The position numbers and the translations under genes were made by a program. DNA of 64,000 nt from Rhynchonema sp. JSB1_4 (taxonomy: Eukaryota > Nematoda > Chromadorea > Monhysterida > Xyalidae). Positions 1 to 13,000 of the stretch are shown here, piece after piece. The DNA is taken from the NCBI GenBank assembly GCA_030248065.1, contig JASAMV010004080.1:1-64000 (forward strand). Reading direction: 5' to 3'. The notes beneath the pieces were generated by a model. The model saw only the letters and a list, made by a program, of their open reading frames with translations, was not told the origin of the DNA and ran no database searches. Each line of letters opens with the position of its first letter. Within the stretch, counting starts at the first letter, position 1.

Positions 1-3000
1 AGGTTTGCACTGAGGATGTCATGATGCACACACGGCCTGTCTGTGAAACCCAATCGAAACACACATTCATCAACTCGGCTGCGGATTTCGAATAACAATA
101 ATTGAGTGAAAAATCAGTCGACTCACCACTCCAAACGCACATCGGCGTGGTTTGGTGATGCTTCAGTGCTGCGGGTCACGGTTTGCGGGCTCGGATCACT
201 GTGTAAAACACTCACCGGCACCCTCTGTCCCGAGTGGTTGTGCTGTGGGTCGGTGCGTGACGCAGTTTTTGGACCAGAAACTTTTTTGCGATCAAAGTGT
301 TCACTCAAAACAGTTTTTTTTGGTGAAAAGCATCGAAAAGCGTTGGCGCGACGCACTTTCCCTGAAGTTTAAAGGGAAATGCTGAGTTTCGGCAATAGCA
401 CACGAAAGCGCACAGACTAATGGGCATGACAACAAGGTTTGCACTGAGGATGTCATGATGCACACACGGCCTGTCTGTGAAACCCAATCGAAACACACAT
501 TCATCAACTCGGCTGCGGATTTCGAATAACAATAATTGAGTGAAAAATCAGTCGACTCACCACTCCAAACGCACATCGGCGTGGTTTGGTGATGCTTCAG
601 TGCTGCGGGTCACGGTTTGCGGGCTCGGATCACTGTGTAAAACACTCACCGGCACCCTCTGTCCCGAGTGGTTGTGCTGTGGGTCGGTGCGTGACGCAGT
701 TTTTGGACCAGAAACTTTTTTGCGATCAAAGTGTTCACTCAAAACAGTTTTTTTGGTGAAAAGCATCGAAAAGCGTTGGCGCGACGCACTTTCCCTGAAG
801 TTTAAAGGGAAATGCTGAGTTTCGGCAATAGCACACGAAAGCGCACAGACTAATGGGCATGACAACAAGGTTTGCACTGAGGATGTCATGATGCACACAC
901 GGCCTGTCTGTGAAACCCAATCGAAACACACATTCATCAACTCGGCTGCGGATTTCGAATAACAATAATTGAGTGAAAAATCAGTCGACTCACCACTCCA
1001 AACGCACATCGGCGTGGTTTGGTGATGCTTCAGTGCTGCGGGTCACGGTTTGCGGGCTCGGATCACTGTGTAAAACACTCACCGGCACCCTCTGTCCCGA
1101 GTGGTTGTGCTGTGGGTCGGTGCGTGACGCAGTTTTTGGACCAGAAACTTTTTTGCGATCAAAGTGTTCACTCAAAACAGTTTTTTTGGTGAAAAGCACC
1201 GAAAAGCGTTGGCGCGACGCACTTTCCCTGAAGTTTAAAGGGAAATGCTGAGTTTCGGCAATAGCACACGAAAGCGCACAGACTAATGGGCATGACAACA
1301 AGGTTTGCACTGAGGATGTCATGATGCACACACGGCCTGTCTGTGAAACCCAATCGAAACACACATTCATCAACTCGGCTGCGGATTTCGAATAACAATA
1401 ATTGAGTGAAAAATCAGTCGACTCACCACTCCAAACGCACATCGGCGTGGTTTGGTGATGCTTCAGTGCTGCGGGTCACGGTTTGCGGGCTCGGATCACT
1501 GTGTAAAACACTCACCGGCACCCTCTGTCCCGAGTGGTTGTGCTGTGGGTCGGTGCGTGACGCAGTTTTTGGACCAGAAACTTTTTTGCGATCAAAGTGT
1601 TCACTCAAAACAGTTTTTTGGTGAAAAGCATCGAAAAGCGTTGGCGCGACGCACTTTCCCTGAAGTTTAAAGGGAAACGCTGAGTTTCGGCAATAGCACA
1701 CGAAAGCGCACAGACTAATGGGCATGACAACAAGGTTTGCACTGAGGATGTCATGATGCACACACGGCCTGTCTGTGAAACCCAATCGAAACACACATTC
1801 ATCAACTCGGCTGCGGATTTCGAATAACAATAATTGAGTGAAAAATCAGTCGACTCACCACTCCAAACGCACATCGGCGTGGTTTGGTGATGCTTCAGTG
1901 CTGCGGGTCACGGTTTGCGGGCTCGGATCACTGTGTAAAACACTCACCGGCACCCTCTGTCCCGAGTGGTTGTGCTGTGGGTCGGTGCGTGACGCAGTTT
2001 TTGGACCAGAAACTTTTTTGCGATCAAAGTGTTCACTCAAAACAGTTTTTTTGGTGAAAAGCATCGAAAAGCGTTGGCGCGACGCACTTTCCCTGAAGTT
2101 TAAAGGGAAATGCTGAGTTTCGGCAATAGCACACGAAAGCGCACAGACTAATGGGCATGACAACAAGGTTTGCACTGAGGATGTCATGATGCACACACGG
2201 CCTGTCTGTGAAACCCAATCGAAACACACATTCATCAACTCGGCTGCGGATTTCGAATAACAATAATTGAGTGAAAAATCAGTCGACTCACCACTCCAAA
2301 CGCACATCGGCGTGGTTTGGTGATGCTTCAGTGCTGCGGGTCACGGTTTGCGGGCTCGGATCACTGTGTAAAACACTCACCGGCACCCTCTGTCCCGAGT
2401 GGTTGTGCTGTGGGTCGGTGCGTGACGCAGTTTTTGGACCAGAAACTTTTTTGCGATCAAAGTGTTCACTCAAAACAGTTTTTTTTGGTGAAAAGCATCG
2501 AAAAGCGTTGGCGCGACGCACTTTCCCTGAAGTTTAAAGGGAAATGCTGAGTTTCGGCAATAGCACACGAAAGCGCACAGACTAATGGGCATGACAACAA
2601 GGTTTGCACTGAGGATGTCATGATGCACACACGGCCTGTCTGTGAAACCCAATCGAAACACACATTCATCAACTCGGCTGCGGATTTCGAATAACAATAA
2701 TTGAGTGAAAAATCAGTCGACTCACCACTCCAAACGCACATCGGCGTGGTTTGGTGATGCTTCAGTGCTGCGGGTCACGGTTTGCGGGCTCGGATCACTG
2801 TGTAAAACACTCACCGGCACCCTCTGTCCCGAGTGGTTGTGCTGTGGGTCGGTGCGTGACGCAGTTTTTGGACCAGAAACTTTTTTGCGATCAAAGTGTT
2901 CACTCAAAACAGTTTTTTTTGGTGAAAAGCATCGAAAAGCGTTGGCGCGACGCACTTTCCCTGAAGTTTAAAGGGAAATGCTGAGTTTCGGCAATAGCAC

Positions 3001-6000
3001 ACGAAAGCGCACAGACTAATGGGCATGACAACAAGGTTTGCACTGAGGATGTCATGATGCACACACGGCCTGTCTGTGAAACCCAATCGAAACACACATT
3101 CATCAACTCGGCTGCGGATTTCGAATAACAATAATTGAGTGAAAAATCAGTCGACTCACCACTCCAAACGCACATCGGCGTGGTTTGGTGATGCTTCAGT
3201 GCTGCGGGTCACGGTTTGCGGGCTCGGATCACTGTGTAAAACACTCACCGGCACCCTCTGTCCCGAGTGGTTGTGCTGTGGGTCGGTGCGTGACGCAGTT
3301 TTTGGACCAGAAACTTTTTTGCGATCAAAGTGTTCACTCAAAACAGTTTTTTTTGGTGAAAATCATCGAAAAGCGTTGGCGCGACGCACTTTCCCTGAAG
3401 TTTAAAGGGAAACGCTGAGTTTCGGCAATAGCACACGAAAGCGCACAGACTAATGGGCATGACAACAAGGTTTGCACTGAGGATGTCATGATGCACACAC
3501 GGCCTGTCTGTGAAACCCAATCGAAACACACATTCATCAACTCGGCTGCGGATTTCGAATAACAATAATTGAGTGAAAAATCAGTCGACTCACCACTCCA
3601 AACGCACATCGGCGTGGTTTGGTGATGCTTCAGTGCTGCGGGTCACGGTTTGCGGGCTCGGATCACTGTGTAAAACACTCACCGGCACCCTCTGTCCCGA
3701 GTGGTTGTGCTGTGGGTCGGTGCGTGACGCAGTTTTTGGACCAGAAACTTTTTTGCGATCAAAGTGTTCACTCAAAACAGTTTTTTTTGGTGAAAATCAT
3801 CGAAAAGCGTTGGCGCGACGCACTTTCCCTGAAGTTTAAAGGGAAACGCTGAGTTTCGGCAATAGCACACGAAAGCGCACAGACTAATGGGCATGACAAC
3901 AAGGTTTGCACTGAGGATGTCATGATGCACACACGGCCTGTCTGTGAAACCCAATCGAAACACACATTCATCAACTCGGCTGCGGATTTCGAATAACAAT
4001 AATTGAGTGAAAAATCAGTCGACTCACCACTCCAAACGCACATCGGCGTGGTTTGGTGATGCTTCAGTGCTGCGGGTCACGGTTTGCGGGCTCGGATCAC
4101 TGTGTAAAACACTCACCGGCACCCTCTGTCCCGAGTGGTTGTGCTGTGGGTCGGTGCGTGACGCAGTTTTTGGACCAGAAACTTTTTTGCGATCAAAGTG
4201 TTCACTCAAAACAGTTTTTTTTGGTGAAAATCATCGAAAAGCGTTGGCGCGACGCACTTTCCCTGAAGTTTAAAGGGAAACGCTGAGTTTCGGCAATAGC
4301 ACACGAAAGCGCACAGACTAATGGGCATGACAACAAGGTTTGCACTGAGGATGTCATGATGCACACACGGCCTGTCTGTGAAACCCAATCGAAACACACA
4401 TTCATCAACTCGGCTGCGGATTTCGAATAACAATAATTGAGTGAAAAATCAGTCGACTCACCACTCCAAACGCACATCGGCGTGGTTTGGTGATGCTTCA
4501 GTGCTGCGGGTCACGGTTTGCGGGCTCGGATCACTGTGTAAAACACTCACCGGCACCCTCTGTCCCGAGTGGTTGTGCTGTGGGTCGGTGCGTGACGCAG
4601 TTTTTGGACCAGAAACTTTTTTGCGATCAAAGTGTTCACTCAAAACAGTTTTTTTTGGTGAAAATCATCGAAAAGCGTTGGCGCGACGCACTTTCCCTGA
4701 AGTTTAAAGGGAAACGCTGAGTTTCGGCAATAGCACACGAAAGCGCACAGACTAATGGGCATGACAACAAGGTTTGCACTGAGGATGTCATGATGCACAC
4801 ACGGCCTGTCTGTGAAACCCAATCGAAACACACATTCATCAACTCGGCTGCGGATTTCGAATAACAATAATTGAGTGAAAAATCAGTCGACTCACCACTC
4901 CAAACGCACATCGGCGTGGTTTGGTGATGCTTCAGTGCTGCGGGTCACGGTTTGCGGGCTCGGATCACTGTGTAAAACACTCACCGGCACCCTCTGTCCC
5001 GAGTGGTTGTGCTGTGGGTCGGTGCGTGACGCAGTTTTTGGACCAGAAACTTTTTTGCGATCAAAGTGTTCACTCAAAACAGTTTTTTTGGTGAAAAGCA
5101 TCGAAAAGCGTTGGCGCGACGCACTTTCCCTGAAGTTTAAAGGGAAATGCTGAGTTTCGGCAATAGCACACGAAAGCGCACAGACTAATGGGCATGACAA
5201 CAAGGTTTGCACTGAGGATGTCATGATGCACACACGGCCTGTCTGTGAAACCCAATCGAAACACACATTCATCAACTCGGCTGCGGATTTCGAATAACAA
5301 TAATTGAGTGAAAAATCAGTCGACTCACCACTCCAAACGCACATCGGCGTGGTTTGGTGATGCTTCAGTGCTGCGGGTCACGGTTTGCGGGCTCGGATCA
5401 CTGTGTAAAACACTCACCGGCACCCTCTGTCCCGAGTGGTTGTGCTGTGGGTCGGTGCGTGACGCAGTTTTTGGACCAGAAACTTTTTTGCGATCAAAGT
5501 GTTCACTCAAAACAGTTTTTTTTGGTGAAAAGCATCGAAAAGCGTTGGCGCGACGCACTTTCCCTGAAGTTTAAAGGGAAATGCTGAGTTTCGGCAATAG
5601 CACACGAAAGCGCACAGACTAATGGGCATGACAACAAGGTTTGCACTGAGGATGTCATGATGCACACACGGCCTGTCTGTGAAACCCAATCGAAACACAC
5701 ATTCATCAACTCGGCTGCGGATTTCGAATAACAATAATTGAGTGAAAAATCAGTCGACTCACCACTCCAAACGCACATCGGCGTGGTTTGGTGATGCTTC
5801 AGTGCTGCGGGTCACGGTTTGCGGGCTCGGATCACTGTGTAAAACACTCACCGGCACCCTCTGTCCCGAGTGGTTGTGCTGTGGGTCGGTGCGTGACGCA
5901 GTTTTTGGACCAGAAACTTTTTTGCGATCAAAGTGTTCACTCAAAACAGTTTTTTTGGTGAAAAGCATCGAAAAGCGTTGGCGCGACGCACTTTCCCTGA

Positions 6001-7040
6001 AGTTTAAAGGGAAATGCTGAGTTTCGGCAATAGCACACGAAAGCGCACAGACTAATGGGCATGACAACAAGGTTTGCACTGAGGATGTCATGATGCACAC
6101 ACGGCCTGTCTGTGAAACCCAATCGAAACACACATTCATCAACTCGGCTGCGGATTTCGAATAACAATAATTGAGTGAAAAATCAGTCGACTCACCACTC
6201 CAAACGCACATCGGCGTGGTTTGGTGATGCTTCAGTGCTGCGGGTCACGGTTTGCGGGCTCGGATCACTGTGTAAAACACTCACCGGCACCCTCTGTCCC
6301 GAGTGGTTGTGCTGTGGGTCGGTGCGTGACGCAGTTTTTGGACCAGAAACTTTTTTGCGATCAAAGTGTTCACTCAAAACAGTTTTTTTTTGGTGAAAAT
6401 CATCGAAAAGCGTTGGCGCGACGCACTTTCCCTGAAGTTTAAAGGGAAACGCTGAGTTTCGGTAATAGCACACGAAAGCGCACATACTAATGGGCATGAC
6501 AACAAGGTTTGCACTGAGGATGTCATGATGCACACACGGCCTGTTTGTGAAACCCAATCGAAACACACGTTCGTCAACTCTGCTGCAGATTTCGAATAAC
6601 AATAATTGAGTGAAAAATCAGTCGACTTACCACTCCAAACGCACATCGGCGTGGTTTGGTGATGCTTCAATGCTGCGGGTCACGGTTTGCGGGCTCGGAT
6701 CACTGTGTAAAACACTCACCGGCACCCTCTGTCCCGAGTGGTTGTGCTGTGGGTCGGTGCGTGACGCAGTTTTTGGACCAGAAACTTTTTTGCGATCAAA
6801 GTGTTCACTCAAAACAGTTTTTTGGTGAAAAGCATCGAAAAGCGTTGGCGCGACGCACTTTCCCTGAAGTTTAAAGGGAAACGCTGAGTTTCGGCAATAG
6901 CACACGAAAGCGCACAGACTAATGGGCATGACAACAAGGTTTGCACTGAGGATGTCATGATGCACACACGGCCTGTCTGTGAAACCGAATCGAAACACAC
7001 ATTCATCAACTCGGCTGCGGATTTCGAATAAAATAATTGA
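1..7040. repeat. Satellite subfamily A
   Basis: Monomers here carry GATGTCATGATGCACACACGG, CAGAAACTTTTTTGCG, GGTGAAAAGCATCG and an AATAACAATAATTGAG junction. Four consecutive monomers (3139-4874) share the variants AAAATCATCG and GGGAAACGCTG, which indicates a recent local amplification. The last two A monomers (6,175-7,040) carry mixed A and B variants and form the transition zone. Confidence 0.9.
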
Positions 7041-10000
7041 GTGAAAAATCAGTCGACTCACCACTCCAAATGCACATCGGCGTGGTTTGGTGATGCTTCA
7101 GTGCTGCGGGTCACGGTTTGCGGGCTCGGATCACTGTGTAAAACACTCACCGGCACCCTCTGTCCCGAGTGGTTGTGCTGTGGGTCGGTGCGTGACGCAG
7201 TTTTTGGACCAAAATCTTTTTTGCGATCAAAATGTTCACTCAAAACAGTTTTTTGGTAAAAAGGGTCGAAAAGGGTTGGCGCGACGCACTTTCCCTGAAG
7301 TTTAAAGGGAAATGCTGAGTTTTCGGCAATAGCACACGAAAGCGCACAGACTAATGGGCATGACAACAAGGTTTGCACTGAGGATGGCATGATGCACATA
7401 CAGCCTGTCTGTGAAACCGAATCGAAACCCCCGTTCGCCAACTCTGCTGCAGGTTTAAAATGATGATAATTGAGTGAAAATCAGTCGACTCACCACTCCA
7501 AATGCACATCGGCGTGGTTTGGTGATGCTTCAGTGCTGCGGGTCACGGTTTGCGGGCTCGGATCACTGTGTAAAACACTCACCGGCACCCTCTGTCCCGA
7601 GTGGTTGTGCTGTGGGTCGGTGCGTGACGCAGTTTTTGGACCAAAATCTTTTTTGCGATCAAAATGTTCACTCAAAACAGTTTTTTGGTAAAAAGGGTCG
7701 AAAAGGGTTGGCGCGACGCACTTTCCCTGAAGTTTAAAGGGAAATGCTGAGTTTTCGGCAATAGCACACGAAAGCGCACAGACTAATGGGCATGACAACA
7801 AGGTTTGCACTGAGGATGGCATGATGCACATACAGCCTGTCTGTGAAACCGAATCGAAACCCCCCGTTCGCCAACTCTGCTGCAGGTTTCAAATGATGAT
7901 AATTGAGTGAAAATCAGTCGACTCACCACTCCAAATGCACATCGGCGTGGTTTGGTGATGCTTCAGTGCTGCGGGTCACGGTTTGCGGGCTCGGATCACT
8001 GTGTAAAACACTCACCGGCACCCTCTGTCCCGAGTGGTTGTGCTGTGGGTCGGTGCGTGACGCAGTTTTTGGACCAAAATCTTTTTTGCGATCAAAATGT
8101 TCACTCAAAACAGTTTTTTGGTAAAAAGGGTCGAAAAGGGTTGGCGCGACGCACTTTCCCTGAAGTTTAAAGGGAAATGCTCAGTTTTCGGCAATAGCAC
8201 ACGAAAGCGCACAGACTAATGGGCATGACAACAAGGTTTGCACTGAGGATGGCATGATGCACATACAGCCTGTCTGTGAAACCGAATCGAAACCCCCCGT
8301 TCGCCAACTCTGCTGCAGGTTTCAAATGATGATAATTGAGTGAAAATCAGTCGACTCACCACTCCAAATGCACATCGGCGTGGTTTGGTGATGCTTCAGT
8401 GCTGCGGGTCACGGTTTGCGGGCTCGGATCACTGTGTAAAACACTCACCGGCACCCTCTGTCCCGAGTGGTTGTGCTGTGGGTCGGTGCGTGACGCAGTT
8501 TTTGGACCAAAATCTTTTTTGCGATCAAAATGTTCACTCAAAACAGTTTTTTGGTAAAAAGGGTCGAAAAGGGTTGGCGCGACGCACTTTCCCTGAAGTT
8601 TAAAGGGAAATGCTCAGTTTTCGGCAATAGCACACGAAAGCGCACAGACTAATGGGCATGACAACAAGGTTTGCACTGAGGATGGCATGATGCACATACA
8701 GCCTGTCTGTGAAACCGAATCGAAACCCCCCGTTCGCCAACTCTGCTGCAGGTTTCAAATGATGATAATTGAGTGAAAATCAGTCGACTCACCACTCCAA
8801 ATGCACATCGGCGTGGTTTGGTGATGCTTCAGTGCTGCGGGTCACGGTTTGCGGGCTCGGATCACTGTGTAAAACACTCACCGGCACCCTCTGTCCCGAG
8901 TGGTTGTGCTGTGGGTCGGTGCGTGACGCAGTTTTTGGACCAAAATCTTTTTTGCGATCAAAATGTTCACTCAAAACAGTTTTTTGGTAAAAAGGGTCGA
9001 AAAGGGTTGGCGCGACGCACTTTCCCTGAAGTTTAAAGGGAAATGCTCAGTTTTCGGCAATAGCACACGAAAGCGCACAGACTAATGGGCATGACAACAA
9101 GGTTTGCACTGAGGATGGCATGATGCACATACAGCCTGTCTGTGAAACCGAATCGAAACCCCCCGTTCGCCAACTCTGCTGCAGGTTTCAAATGATGATA
9201 ATTGAGTGAAAATCAGTCGACTCACCACTCCAAATGCACATCGGCGTGGTTTGGTGATGCTTCAGTGCTGCGGGTCACGGTTTGCGGGCTCGGATCACTG
9301 TGTAAAACACTCACCGGCACCCTCTGTCCCGAGTGGTTGTGCTGTGGGTCGGTGCGTGACGCAGTTTTTGGACCAAAATCTTTTTTGCGATCAAAATGTT
9401 CACTCAAAACAGTTTTTTGGTAAAAAGGGTCGAAAAGGGTTGGCGCGACGCACTTTCCCTGAAGTTTAAAGGGAAATGCTGAGTTTTCGGCAATAGCACA
9501 CGAAAGCGCACAGACTAATGGGCATGACAACAAGGTTTGCACTGAGGATGGCATGATGCACATACAGCCTGTCTGTGAAACCGAATCGAAACCCCCCGTT
9601 CGCCAACTCTGCTGCAGGTTTCAAATGATGATAATTGAGTGAAAATCAGTCGACTCACCACTCCAAATGCACATCGGCGTGGTTTGGTGATGCTTCAGTG
9701 CTGCGGGTCACGGTTTGCGGGCTCGGATCACTGTGTAAAACACTCACCGGCACCCTCTGTCCCGAGTGGTTGTGCTGTGGGTCGGTGCGTGACGCAGTTT
9801 TTGGACCAAAATCTTTTTTGCGATCAAAATGTTCACTCAAAACAGTTTTTTGGTAAAAAGGGTCGAAAAGGGTTGGCGCGACGCACTTTCCCTGAAGTTT
9901 AAAGGGAAATGCTCAGTTTTCGGCAATAGCACACGAAAGCGCACAGACTAATGGGCATGACAACAAGGTTTGCACTGAGGATGGCATGATGCACATACAG

Positions 10001-13000
10001 CCTGTCTGTGAAACCGAATCGAAACCCCCCGTTCGCCAACTCTGCTGCAGGTTTCAAATGATGATAATTGAGTGAAAATCAGTCGACTCACCACTCCAAA
10101 TGCACATCGGCGTGGTTTGGTGATGCTTCAGTGCTGCGGGTCACGGTTTGCGGGCTCGGATCACTGTGTAAAACACTCACCGGCACCCTCTGTCCCGAGT
10201 GGTTGTGCTGTGGGTCGGTGCGTGACGCAGTTTTTGGACCAAAATCTTTTTTGCGATCAAAATGTTCACTCAAAACAGTTTTTTGGTAAAAAGGGTCGAA
10301 AAGGGTTGGCGCGACGCACTTTCCCTGAAGTTTAAAGGGAAATGCTCAGTTTTCGGCAATAGCACACGAAAGCGCACAGACTAATGGGCATGACAACAAG
10401 GTTTGCACTGAGGATGGCATGATGCACATACAGCCTGTCTGTGAAACCGAATCGAAACCCCCCGTTCGCCAACTCTGCTGCAGGTTTCAAATGATGATAA
10501 TTGAGTGAAAATCAGTCGACTCACCACTCCAAATGCACATCGGCGTGGTTTGGTGATGCTTCAGTGCTGCGGGTCACGGTTTGCGGGCTCGGATCACTGT
10601 GTAAAACACTCACCGGCACCCTCTGTCCCGAGTGGTTGTGCTGTGGGTCGGTGCGTGACGCAGTTTTTGGACCAAAATCTTTTTTGCGATCAAAATGTTC
10701 ACTCAAAACAGTTTTTTGGTAAAAAGGGTCGAAAAGGGTTGGCGCGACGCACTTTCCCTGAAGTTTAAAGGGAAATGCTGAGTTTTCGGCAATAGCACAC
10801 GAAAGCGCACAGACTAATGGGCATGACAACAAGGTTTGCACTGAGGATGGCATGATGCACATACAGCCTGTCTGTGAAACCGAATCGAAACCCCCCGTTC
10901 GCCAACTCTGCTGCAGGTTTCAAATGATGATAATTGAGTGAAAATCAGTCGACTCACCACTCCAAATGCACATCGGCGTGGTTTGGTGATGCTTCAGTGC
11001 TGCGGGTCACGGTTTGCGGGCTCGGATCACTGTGTAAAACACTCACCGGCACCCTCTGTCCCGAGTGGTTGTGCTGTGGGTCGGTGCGTGACGCAGTTTT
11101 TGGACCAAAATCTTTTTTGCGATCAAAATGTTCACTCAAAACAGTTTTTTGGTAAAAAGGGTCGAAAAGGGTTGGCGCGACGCACTTTCCCTGAAGTTTA
11201 AAGGGAAATGCTCAGTTTTCGGCAATAGCACACGAAAGCGCACAGACTAATGGGCATGACAACAAGGTTTGCACTGAGGATGGCATGATGCACATACAGC
11301 CTGTCTGTGAAACCGAATCGAAACCCCCCGTTCGCCAACTCTGCTGCAGGTTTCAAATGATGATAATTGAGTGAAAATCAGTCGACTCACCACTCCAAAT
11401 GCACATCGGCGTGGTTTGGTGATGCTTCAGTGCTGCGGGTCACGGTTTGCGGGCTCGGATCACTGTGTAAAACACTCACCGGCACCCTCTGTCCCGAGTG
11501 GTTGTGCTGTGGGTCGGTGCGTGACGCAGTTTTTGGACCAAAATCTTTTTTGCGATCAAAATGTTCACTGCTCAAAACAGTTTTTTGGTAAAAAGGGTCG
11601 AAAAGGGTTGGCGCGACGCACTTTCCCTGAAGTTTAAAGGGAAATGCTCAGTTTTCGGCAATAGCACACGAAAGCGCACAGACTAATGGGCATGACAACA
11701 AGGTTTGCACTGAGGATGGCATGATGCACATACAGCCTGTCTGTGAAACCGAATCGAAACCCCCCGTTCGCCAACTCTGCTGCAGGTTTCAAATGATGAT
11801 AATTGAGTGAAAATCAGTCGACTCACCACTCCAAATGCACATCGGCGTGGTTTGGTGATGCTTCAGTGCTGCGGGTCACGGTTTGCGGGCTCGGATCACT
11901 GTGTAAAACACTCACCGGCACCCTCTGTCCCGAGTGGTTGTGCTGTGGGTCGGTGCGTGACGCAGTTTTTGGACCAAAATCTTTTTTGCGATCAAAATGT
12001 TCACTCAAAACAGTTTTTTGGTAAAAAGGGTCGAAAAGGGTTGGCGCGACGCACTTTCCCTGAAGTTTAAAGGGAAATGCTCAGTTTTCGGCAATAGCAC
12101 ACGAAAGCGCACAGACTAATGGGCATGACAACAAGGTTTGCACTGAGGATGGCATGATGCACATACAGCCTGTCTGTGAAACCGAATTGAAACCCGCGTT
12201 CGCCAACTCTGCTGCAGGTTTCAAATGATGATAATTGAGTGAAAATCAGTCGACTCACCACTCCAAATGCACATCGGCGTGGTTTGGTGATGCTTCAGTG
12301 CTGCGGGTCACGGTTTGCGGGCTCGGATCACTGTGTAAAACACTCACCGGCACCCTCTGTCCCGAGTGGTTGTGCTGTGGGTCGGTGCGTGACGCAGTTT
12401 TTGGACCAAAATCTTTTTTGCGATCAAAATGTTCACTGCTCAAAACAGTTTTTTGGTAAAAAGGGTCGAAAAGGGTTGGCGCGACGCACTTTCCCTGAAG
12501 TTTAAAGGGAAATGCTCAGTTTTCGGCAATAGCACACGAAAGCGCACAGACTAATGGGCATGACAACAAGGTTTGCACTGAGGATGGCATGATGCACATA
12601 CAGCCTGTCTGTGAAACCGAATCGAAACCCCCCGTTCGCCAACTCTGCTGCAGGTTTCAAATGATGATAATTGAGTGAAAATCAGTCGACTCACCACTCC
12701 AAATGCACATCGGCGTGGTTTGGTGATGCTTCAGTGCTGCGGGTCACGGTTTGCGGGCTCGGATCACTGTGTAAAACACTCACCGGCACCCTCTGTCCCG
12801 AGTGGTTGTGCTGTGGGTCGGTGCGTGACGCAGTTTTTGGACCAAAATCTTTTTTGCGATCAAAATGTTCACTCAAAACAGTTTTTTGGTAAAAAGGGTC
12901 GAAAAGGGTTGGCGCGACGCACTTTCCCTGAAGTTTAAAGGGAAATGCTCAGTTTTCGGCAATAGAACACGAAAGCGCACAGACTAGTGGGCATGACAAC

